Below are positions 57,247-64,000 of a DNA stretch of 64,000 bases, piece by piece. The notes beneath the pieces are model-generated. The model did no database searches. It was not told the DNA's origin and saw nothing but the letters and a program-made list of their open reading frames with translations. Position numbers and translations under genes: made by a program. Source of the DNA: JAEZBP01 sp963832725 (GTDB lineage Bacteria; Myxococcota_A; Polyangia; Polyangiales; Sandaracinaceae); contig CAWHVG010000006.1 in NCBI GenBank assembly GCA_963832725.1, positions 496,001 through 560,000 on the forward strand, read 5' to 3'. Numbering within the stretch: the stretch's first letter is position 1; each line of letters begins with the position of its first letter.

Positions 57247-58407
57247 CTAGGCCACCGGCAACCCGAGCCACGTCATCGGGCATGGCTCGCTCGGCACGCA
57301 GAGCGGGTTGTAGTGCAGGTGGCCTGACGCGCAGACATCCAGCCCCGCGAGCACGGGCGCGATGCGCTCGACGCTCTGGCCAGGCACGATGTCGGCGGTG
57401 CCGTACAGCTTACCGTCCGGCATGACGGTGCGGTCGAGCATCAGGATCGCCGCGACCTGAGGCCTGCGCTCAAGCCACCGGACGAGCTGGGGGAGCGCGT
57501 TCCGCGCGAAGACATCGTCCTCGATGTCAAGGACGATGACACCGGGGATCCCCGCGTCTTCGATCTGCTTGGCCGCCTTCGCGAGAACGCCACCACGGGT
57601 AAGGCGCTGCGCCACCCGCCGCGGGTACGTGCTGTGCCCATGGATCACGAGCCGCTGAGCCTGCGGGTCCAACTGGAGCTCGAGCGTGCCGAGCAAGCCG
57701 AGGGCGTGGCGTCCGAACGGCGCGCTGCGCCGCGTAGCTTCGTTCAGTCGTGCCACGACTTCGGCGACGCGTGGCTTGAGTAGTTCCATCTTCACCGCGC
57801 CCTCCGCGATCACCTCGCCCCAACCGGGACCGAAGTTCAGCGTTGCCCGGACTCCCGGGAGCTGGCAGGCGATGACCTGTATTTGCTCGGCGAGCTCATC
57901 AGCGACCGCTCCCATGATCGCGTAGGTCACGCGCGTCCTCGCGCTCACGTCGGGCAGCTTCACCTCGATCGCCAGCTCCACGCCGTCCGGCCAACGCGCG
58001 ATCCACTCGCACCGCTTCCGCCCTACGCGCGCGGCTGGTGGTTCCGTTGTCGCACCCGCCCGCCGGAGAAGGAGCCGAGCGCGCATTTCGGCCGCCGTGC
58101 TGCGGTATTCGGCTGGTTCGCGCAAGCGCTCGAGGTCGGCGTCGCCAAGGCCGAGCAGAGCGATCGCGAGGCCGAGCTCAAGAAGGACGAGACGTCCCGC
58201 ATACCAATGCTGCTCCATCGCGAGTGGATGTGCTTGGGCCAGCCCGGAGTCGATCCACGCCGCCGGAAAGACGGCTCGCAGTGCATCCAGAGCCAACGTT
58301 GCGGTCTCTGGGTCCAGGCGATCCGCCGAGGCGAGCACGCGCTCCCACGAAATCCTGGTCCACTCGCGGTCGACGGGGAAGCTCGGTCGTTCGCTCTTGG
58401 ACGGCAT
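57247..58407 (-). CDS. PD-(D/E)XK-nuclease-like hypothetical protein
   Basis: A 386-residue intact protein from ATG 58407 (MPSKSERPSFPVDREWTRIS). The centre has E134, D141 and E148-V-K150 in CEWIARWPDGVELAIEVKLP, the strand pattern of PD-(D/E)XK nucleases and related non-cleaving folds. A second alpha/beta part follows (GIPGVIVLDIEDDVFARNAL). No family name can be given. It is isolated between IS remnants; an IS21-type end lies just upstream. Confidence 0.6.
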   Translation of the reverse strand: MPSKSERPSFPVDREWTRISWERVLASADRLDPETATLALDALRAVFPAAWIDSGLAQAHPLAMEQHWYAGRLVLLELGLAIALLGLGDADLERLREPAEYRSTAAEMRARLLLRRAGATTEPPAARVGRKRCEWIARWPDGVELAIEVKLPDVSARTRVTYAIMGAVADELAEQIQVIACQLPGVRATLNFGPGWGEVIAEGAVKMELLKPRVAEVVARLNEATRRSAPFGRHALGLLGTLELQLDPQAQRLVIHGHSTYPRRVAQRLTRGGVLAKAAKQIEDAGIPGVIVLDIEDDVFARNALPQLVRWLERRPQVAAILMLDRTVMPDGKLYGTADIVPGQSVERIAPVLAGLDVCASGHLHYNPLCVPSEPCPMTWLGLPVA

Positions 58408-58447
58408 CGCAAACTGTGGCCCGGCCCCAAGTGCGTTGCACGCGTGT

Positions 58448-58483
58448 CGGTGGCCAGGTGGATCCGTCGAAATGCGACCGGAC
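58448..58483. repeat. Putative IS21-type terminal repeat, second copy
   Basis: Shares GTGGATCCGTCGAAA and GACCGG with the sequence after istB at 12025-12065, with a few differences. No IS21 genes nearby. Confidence 0.5.
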
Positions 58484-58542
58484 AGCCTCGGCGCGGGGCT
58501 CGGCGCGTGCATGAGGACTACTCGGTGCGCGCCGAACGCGGC

Positions 58543-58971
58543 CTATCCAGGCCGGCGCAGGTAGAAACGGAGAACGTCGCGTGACTCGAACGAGATGTGC
58601 CGCGCGAGCGGGTGCGGGTAGCGGTCGTCCGTCGCGAAGCCGATCGACTTCTTCCAGGGCTTGCGCCCGTTGTAGGAGAGCTCGGCGCCTTCCAGGCCGC
58701 GAAGCGTGATCGCGTCGGCAATCTTCCGCGACAGGCGGAGGAGGACGAGACAGACGTCCTTCTCATCTGGGTCCACGATATATGCGACGTGACTCACGAA
58801 GTCGGGGACCGGGACGTCCGACAACCCGTTCGTCGCACCGAAGTGAAACTCCCACGACGACGACACGCGGTCGAAATGCTGCTCTAGAATCCGCATCCGC
58901 TTCCTCTCATGACGGCCCCGCTCTAAAGTGTCGGTGACAATCTTATCCCATTCGCTACTGCGAGCCACCAC
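58543..58971 (-). CDS. Hypothetical protein
   Basis: 142 residues, MVARSSEWDKIVTDTLERGR, with HVAYIVDPDEKDVCLVLLRL and ADAITLRGLEGAELSYNGRK. No frame break. No known family or catalytic motif. Confidence 0.6.
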   Translation of the reverse strand: MVARSSEWDKIVTDTLERGRHERKRMRILEQHFDRVSSSWEFHFGATNGLSDVPVPDFVSHVAYIVDPDEKDVCLVLLRLSRKIADAITLRGLEGAELSYNGRKPWKKSIGFATDDRYPHPLARHISFESRDVLRFYLRRPG

Positions 58972-59019
58972 CTCCAGAGGGGCGGCGCTTCAGACCCGCA
59001 GCTCACGCTGGGTCCATTC

Positions 59020-59420
59020 GCTCACGCGGGCTGATGTGAGACCGAGGATGCGGAGCGCGGCGACTCGCCCGACCGCGGGCTCAGCACGTCGGATGGCCCG
59101 GAGGATTCGGCGCTTCGCGGCTGCCGACCGGGAGCCGCGTCTGCCCGAGGGTGATCCCCGCCACCCGGACGAGCGTCACGAGCAGGCGGACAGCGGCCGT
59201 GAGGACCGCGACCTTCTTCTCAAGCTTGGCGACCGCCGCATGCAGCTCAATGAACTCGCTGTCGCGCTGGTCGAGCGCGACCACCTCGGCCACGCCCCGA
59301 GTCAGCCACGAGCGCAGGGTCGCGTCGGGGATGGCCAACTTGGGGAAGAGGTCTGGATCGCGGCCTGGACGATGGCCTGACGGATCCGATGATCGTACTG
59401 CTTGCGGGCGGTCGCGGCCA
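59020..59420 (-). mobile_element. rve-type IS remnant (orfA complete-like, orfB start)
   Basis: orfA in the minus strand reads DLFPKLAIPDATLRSWLTRG, VAEVVALDQRDSEFIELHAA and VAKLEKKVAVLTAAVRLL, then orfB start LVTLVRVAGITLGQTRLP. The rest of orfB is missing. Confidence 0.8.
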
Positions 59421-59658
59421 TGACCGCTCGTCATGATCGACGCACCGCGAGGCGCAACCGGGGCTCTCTGCAGGATGCGACGCGGGGGCCGCGCAGTTGC
59501 GCGCCGAGAGTCGTGGGAAGCTCTGGTTCGTCGTAGGGCATGATCGCTCGTCAAGGTCGACGCACCGCGAGGCGCAACCGGGGCTCTCTGGAGGATGCGA
59601 CGCAGGGGCCGCGCAGTTGCGCGACGAGAGTCGTGGGAAGCTCTGGTTCGCCGCACGG
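59419..59658. repeat. Tandem duplication of the IS outer end (two units of 120 bp)
   Basis: Unit 1 59419-59538 and unit 2 59539-59658 both begin CATGA-C/T-CGCTCGTCA and end with the CTCTGGTTCG terminus. They differ at a handful of bases, so the duplication is not recent. Confidence 0.85.
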
Positions 59659-59914
59659 CGGCGACGCCACGGCCGGTGCATCGCCGCGCCCGTCTGGTGC
59701 TTCGCCACCCGGACAGCTCCGGCTCGCGTTCGGTTGAGCCGCTGCACCCATCCGTCCAGCGAGCGCGCCGTCGACCCGCCGAACGCTCCCCTACGGCGTC
59801 AAGGCCTTTGCTTCGGAGGTCTCGGCCCCTCGCGGGAGGTTCACTCGGCCGGGTGCCGGCGTCCCGTTGACCGGCACGCTTCTCGGCGGCACCGGTCTCT
59901 CCGTACCGGATGTT
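59659..59914. other. Intergenic stretch after the MBL gene
   Basis: No supported gene. It could contain the operon terminator; none is obvious. Confidence 0.4.
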
Positions 59915-61091
59915 CTATCCGCCATGCACGTACTCCGAGGCCCGGCCACCTGCGACGACCCGCCGAACCTTGCCGTCACTCCCGAGCGAGACGAGAACCG
60001 CGTTCCGAGAATCCGGGTCGTCGGCGGAGTGGATGCCGGGCAAGATCGTCTTAGCGCCGGAGCTCGGCACAACTGAGGGCCGCTTCGGCTGGACAATCGG
60101 GCTCGTCCCCACCCACCGCGGCGGCGCAGTAATGAGCACTCGTGCATTGGTCGAAAGCAAGCGGTGGATGTCGGATGCTTTCGGTGGCTGGTCGCCCTCG
60201 GCGTGCATGAATGGTGTGACCACCGCCAGCTCCGGGCGCATCGCGTCCCAGAGATCGCTATCGTGCGCGCCCTGCGATCCGTGATGGGCTACATTGACGA
60301 GCTGGACCTGCTCGATTCCGAGGTTGCGCAGCTTCGCCTTGAAGGGCTGCCAGCCAACGTCTGTTCGGTCGTGGTATGTTAAACGCGAGCAAATCTCCCG
60401 CGAGCAGGACAGCCGCTCGCCCCCAACGAAGGCAAAGCGCACCGCTGGCAGCATTTGGGTCGGGTAGCGGTCGACGCTCGTGTATAGCTGTGTGTACCGC
60501 CTGCACCGCTCGGCGCGGGGGCCCCGCCGGAATGATGTCAACCCACGCACCTTCCCCGATCGAGACCTGGATCAACTCGCCACCCGAGTCAAGCGTTGCC
60601 TCCACCGTGCCGGTGGTGTGCTCGCGACTAAAAGCGTCGAGAGTCGCTACCGTCAACCGGAGCTGCTCTCGCTTCCCGCTGAGTTTCTGTGCATCGATGA
60701 GACCCGTGACTTCGGCCACATCAAGGTAGCGGTCCGTTACTGCTGTGGTGCGCCAAAGGTACGACGGTGGGTATCGTTTCAGCAGCGGCGCAAGACCAGG
60801 GTAGTGGTCGTCGTGCAGGTGCGTGATGCACGCGAATGCGAGCCGCTGTTCGCTCCGGCGCAATCCGCGCTTCTTCATCCACGCACGGACCAACAGGTGG
60901 ACAGGGTCCCCGTCGCCACTCTTGGCGTCGTTCGGCCAAGCACAGCCATCCACCGCACCCACCTCGCCGTCGGGCAGGATCACCACGATCCCTTCGCCGC
61001 GGCCCGGACCGAAGATCAGGACGTTGAGGTACCCCTCATCGATGTGCTCGACGCCAATCTGGGGCTCGTACGCAATCTCCCCCTCGAACAT
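59915..61091 (-). pseudogene. ComEC-like MBL-fold hydrolase, one frameshift
   Basis: Metallo-beta-lactamase-fold protein of about 391 residues. The metal motif is H91-L-H93-D-D-H96 in ACITHLHDDHYPGL; AVLLAGDLLAF and, after a frame change near 60385, VNVAHHGSQGAHDSDLWDAM give the other ligands. The HHGS form is typical of ComEC/Rec2-type phosphodiesterases or nucleases. No membrane segments, so it is cytoplasmic. ATG at 61091 lies one base after the previous stop. Fourth gene of the operon. Confidence 0.82.
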
Positions 61092-61092
61092 G

Positions 61093-61605
61093 TCAGGGCG
61101 ACCTCAGCCGCGCCAGGAGCTCCTCGCTCCACGGCTCCAGCTTGCGGGGGGTCCATTTGATCTCGTGCTTAGGCGTCGGCTTGCCTCGCGCGTCACTCGC
61201 CCACCAGCTCGTGACCGCGACCGTGTCGCCGATACTCGGCGTGCCGAGCGGATGGTCCTTCCACTCCTCCGGTGTCCAGACCGCAATCCAGGTGGGACCC
61301 GACGGCAGCTCTAGAAACTCGACTGTTACTGCGCGAACACCCGCTGGTGAGGCGTTCACTTGGCCAGTGTCGTCACGATCGAGCTCGGCGACGTAACCCT
61401 CGAAGCGCTTCCTCCCGACCCGGCCATCGACTTCTCCATCGAACGCGCCCGCGAGAATGGCGGCAGTCGAGTACCGCGCCGGCCGAACCGGAACGCGCCG
61501 CGCCTTCATCAGGCTCTCGCTGGGGTCCGGAAGAGCGGACTGCTTCGGCCAGAACTTCGGCGGGGCATGAACGGCGCGGCGTTCGAGCTGAAGCTCGTCG
61601 GTCAT
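61093..61605 (-). CDS. Uncharacterised 170-residue protein in the ParA-MBL operon
   Basis: Begins MTDELQLERRAVHAPPKFWP. It contains VPVRPARYSTAAILAGAFDG, RVGRKRFEGYVAELDRDDTG and TWIAVWTPEEWKDHPLGTPS, with a Trp-rich C-terminal half. The ATG overlaps the upstream stop (ATGA at 61602-61605) and the stop touches the next start. No family recognised; conserved coupling suggests a dedicated partner of the ATPase or the MBL protein. Confidence 0.7.
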   Translation of the reverse strand: MTDELQLERRAVHAPPKFWPKQSALPDPSESLMKARRVPVRPARYSTAAILAGAFDGEVDGRVGRKRFEGYVAELDRDDTGQVNASPAGVRAVTVEFLELPSGPTWIAVWTPEEWKDHPLGTPSIGDTVAVTSWWASDARGKPTPKHEIKWTPRKLEPWSEELLARLRSP

Positions 61606-62668
61606 GGATGCTCGAGCCAATCGAAGCGCGGCGCACGAAGGACCGAGTCGTCTCCCTTCGTGAAGAACCTGAGACCGTCGTCGTCGCGGACAAAGAATCG
61701 CCTTTGAGAATGCCAAGGCCCAGTCGTCGGCCTGATCGATCGATTGGCCGAGATCACCAGACCCGAGCAGTTGCGCGACTCCGCCACCGCCGAGACTACT
61801 TCGAAGCCACTCTTGGAGGGCCGTCTCGTCGGCCGACGGCGCGCGGTTGACGATCGCATAGACCCTATCGTCGTTGGTACGACGGAGCCATCGCGCGGCA
61901 GCCCTGAGGTCTTGCAGGTCCTCCGACATCACGACGAATGCGTAGCCATCGCGGTTCGCGACTTCATCGAACACCGACGACGTCCCACCGTTCTCGGCGA
62001 GATTCGAGGACGGCGCGAGGGGCGGTGATGCGGAGCACCGCGCTGAGGACCGCCCGGGATAGGCCGGGTACCGCAGGGGGGACGTCGAACACGACGTAAA
62101 GATCGCGGAGCTCACCGGTGTCGTCGTCCTCGTCGTCTCTCAACACCCGGGCGAGTAGCGTCTCGAGCCGCGCTTCCAGGAACGCGGACTGGTGTTCGTC
62201 GAAGATGACCGGCAGGATGCGCTGCAGGTCTCCGGGAAGGGCGCTGCTCGGGAGGACGCCAAGGTTCTCCGGCCCACCCTCGAGCATCCAGAACATGCCG
62301 CTCGGGTTCGCATCCGTGATGCCGTCGTGCGGCTGGTAGAGGAGGTAGTCGTTCAGGAATGCGACGTAGCGAAGCGTGGGATCTTCTGCTTGGTCCCGGC
62401 GACGAACCGCTTGCCGGGATTCGTTGACGTCCCAGTGGTCAGTCGAAGCCTCATGAAGCGGCACGTTCTCGCCGCCGCCCTGGACCCATCGTGGGGCACG
62501 GAGTTGAAGCACGTCGGCCAAGCTGGTACCGGTGAGGTCCATGTCCACGAGGAGCACTCGCCCCTCGGGGTGGTCCTCCGCGAGCTGGACCGCGCTCTTC
62601 GTGGCCAGCGTCGACTTACCTACGCCACCTTTTACCGAGTGGAACGAGCGAAGGACGAGCCGGCTCAT
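61602..62668 (-). pseudogene. ParA/MinD-like ATPase, two frameshifts
   Basis: Deviant Walker A at K13-GGVGK-ST in MSRLVLRSFHSVKGGVGKST, then RVLLVDMDLTGTSLADVLQL (Walker A' region) and LYVVFDVPPAVPGLSRAVL (Walker B-like). Frame changes near 62010 and 61700 lead through SSVFDEVANRDGYAFVVMSE and NDDRVYAIVNRAPSADETAL to VRDDDGLRFFTKGDDSVLRA and a stop at 61602. About 355 residues if corrected. Coupled to both neighbours by ATGA overlaps. No parB-like gene or centromere repeats are visible, so a partition role is unlikely. Confidence 0.8.
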
Positions 62669-64000
62669 CAGGAAGCCTTGGCCGGACTGGGTGGGTCAAT
62701 GCGATCAAGGCCGAGGCGCCGAACATCTCGCCAGAGCTCTTCGCGCTGCTGTACCACGGAGCTCTGAGCCGCGCGCGCGACCTCTCTCCTCCACTGCGCC
62801 TTCTGCTCGCGAGGTGCCTCCTCCCAGCGGCGCATCAAGGTCAGCATCGAGTTCTGTCGCTCCCGCGGGCTCGCACCCTCGTTGGCGACCTTTTCCGCGA
62901 GTCGCTTCATGGCCGCAGCGAAGAGGTCGTCGCGACCTGCCCGCACCGCCGCGATGCAGAGCGCATCGAGCAGAGCGGGGCTCCATGTTTCTCCAGCGTC
63001 AGCAGCGCGCTGCATGAGAGGGCCGTGTTCGACCGGAGGGATTGCCTCCAGGACGCCGGCCGCCATCAGGACCACCAGGTGCGGCAGTCCCGCGCGTAAC
63101 CTGCTCCAAGTTCGCGCGGCACGTGCGCGGCGCTCGTCAGTGAGCCTCGGCCCTTCTCGCCAGAACGCGATCATCGTCGCTTCGTTTCGCTCGGGCGAGT
63201 GCTCAAGTCGCTCGAGGGCCTCGGCGAACACGTCGTCGCCGCCTCGCGCGATCCACGAGATTCCCCAGCGGCTCAGCAGCCTGCGCGCAGCGAGCGGTGG
63301 CGCGATCGGTTGGTCCGCTGGCCAGGCGAGCGCGTTCGGCTGCCCCGAGACCTGTGCCTCCTCGACCTCGAGCTCGGCGGTACGCATCGGCCGCAGCGCG
63401 ATCGGTAATAGTAGTTGCTCGATGCTTGACGAGAAAGTCGCCCGGTTCCACCGGTCCGATGTGAGGAAGGTCAAGCCGGCGACGATGGCCACCTCGCGGA
63501 TGGGGAGGGTTCCGTCGTCATCCTCGTCCCGACCGAACCGCGCCGGGTCCAGGACGTCGGCGGGCGTAACCCGCTGCGATGCCTCGGTAGGCACCTCGAC
63601 AACGCCAGTGATGCCGCAGAGGTTCAGACATCCGTGCAGCCAGCGCGCGACCATCCACGTTCGCAGGGGCGCTCGCGGGTGCTCATCGCTCCGGTTCAGC
63701 ACCGCTGCCGCACGAAGGAGTTGATGCTCCCGGCGCGTCAGGATCGCGGGGTCCGGGATTATCGCCCGGTGATGGTGCAACTCGAGCGTGAACGCCGACC
63801 CCAAGTGCGAGCGAAGCTCCTCGCGGATCCGCGTCCCGCCCGTCGGCTGACGAAGCAACCAGCCGAGCGCGGCGGCGCGAGCCCACCAGAGGCTGCCTTC
63901 GACGAGCATCGACATCGCTTCGACCGGAGAGTCCTCCGCGGGACTCCAGTAGGTCATGCAGGCGCCAGGGATGGTCGAGTGCAGCGCTTGCCACTCCTGG
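62668..64000 (-). CDS. Large helical protein, first visible gene of the ParA-MBL operon (5' end outside)
   Basis: Open to the window edge, so the start is not seen; an internal ATG at 63957 is possible. At least 443 residues, mostly alpha-helical, with LVEGSLWWARAAALGWLLRQ, SHLGSAFTLELHHHRAIIPD, IVAGLTFLTSDRWNRATFSS and LLDALCIAAVRAGRDDLFAA. No catalytic motif. Its stop overlaps the ATPase start (ATGA). It may be an adaptor or sensor of the system. Confidence 0.75.
   Translation of the reverse strand, partial: QEWQALHSTIPGACMTYWSPAEDSPVEAMSMLVEGSLWWARAAALGWLLRQPTGGTRIREELRSHLGSAFTLELHHHRAIIPDPAILTRREHQLLRAAAVLNRSDEHPRAPLRTWMVARWLHGCLNLCGITGVVEVPTEASQRVTPADVLDPARFGRDEDDDGTLPIREVAIVAGLTFLTSDRWNRATFSSSIEQLLLPIALRPMRTAELEVEEAQVSGQPNALAWPADQPIAPPLAARRLLSRWGISWIARGGDDVFAEALERLEHSPERNEATMIAFWREGPRLTDERRARAARTWSRLRAGLPHLVVLMAAGVLEAIPPVEHGPLMQRAADAGETWSPALLDALCIAAVRAGRDDLFAAAMKRLAEKVANEGASPRERQNSMLTLMRRWEEAPREQKAQWRREVARAAQSSVVQQREELWRDVRRLGLDRIDPPSPAKAS

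Noticed and set aside
61602..62668. Plasmid partition locus
   Set aside because: The ParA-like gene has no parB neighbour and no iteron or centromere-like repeats; the MBL partner points to another role.
1..64000. tRNA, rRNA genes or a replication origin
   Set aside because: No cloverleaf-like, rRNA-like or DnaA-box cluster sequence was noticed by eye; a dedicated scan was not possible.

Overview
The window looks like chromosome or a large replicon of a high-GC Myxococcota bacterium (Polyangiales/Sandaracinaceae-like). The evidence is the strongly GC-rich third codon positions, lipoproteins with Asp/Ala/Gly-rich linkers, a MYXO-CTERM-type tail at 44395-44910, and repeat-rich surface proteins. 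It reads as an accessory island: defence-type modules and regulators sit among many insertion sequences, and many genes are broken by single-base shifts.

Region by region. 1-6523: a type I restriction-modification operon (hsdM partial, hsdS, hsdR) ending in a YgjP-like metallopeptidase. 6528-10717: a TIGR04141/DUF6119 gene split right after codon 4 by a complete IS66 element with 8-bp target duplications. 10750-16054: remnants of IS66 and IS21 elements, a decayed gene of unknown role, a PD-(D/E)XK-like gene broken by a 7-bp tandem duplication, and an rve-type IS. 16220-18606: a TetR regulator divergent from an SDR and a broken NmrA-like gene, with a large operator dyad between them. 18700-20950: IS91, TetR and IS481-like debris. 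21360-23404: a repeat lipoprotein. 23700-32294: decayed or frameshifted house-type genes (ECF42/DGPF pair, ArsR/AHSA1 operon, hybrid histidine kinase, MarR/zinc-ribbon pair, PEP-mutase-like enzyme).

32793-40687 is the most notable block. Two 1259-bp IS3-type copies in opposite orientation flank a two-gene operon: a HAD phosphatase, then a 961-residue protein joining a SIR2-like domain, an alpha/alpha-toroid and a uracil-phosphoribosyltransferase-like domain. All expected catalytic motifs are visible. I know of no named system with this architecture and propose it as a nucleotide/NAD-based defence or stress system.

41383-48747: surface and secreted proteins plus IS remnants. 49986-53848: a catalase-like domain fused to a LodA-type quinone oxidase, followed by the LodB-type flavoprotein. 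54061-56641: a WYL regulator divergent from a DUF3892 gene and an uncharacterised partner. 57247-58971: two hypothetical genes, one PD-(D/E)XK-like. 59915-64000: a tightly coupled four-gene operon with a ParA-type ATPase and a ComEC-like metallo-beta-lactamase-fold protein.

About twenty genes carry one or more single-base shifts. Several lie in C or G runs, so residual assembly error is a real alternative to true decay. Large genes such as hsdR, the SIR2 fusion and the IS66 transposase are intact.
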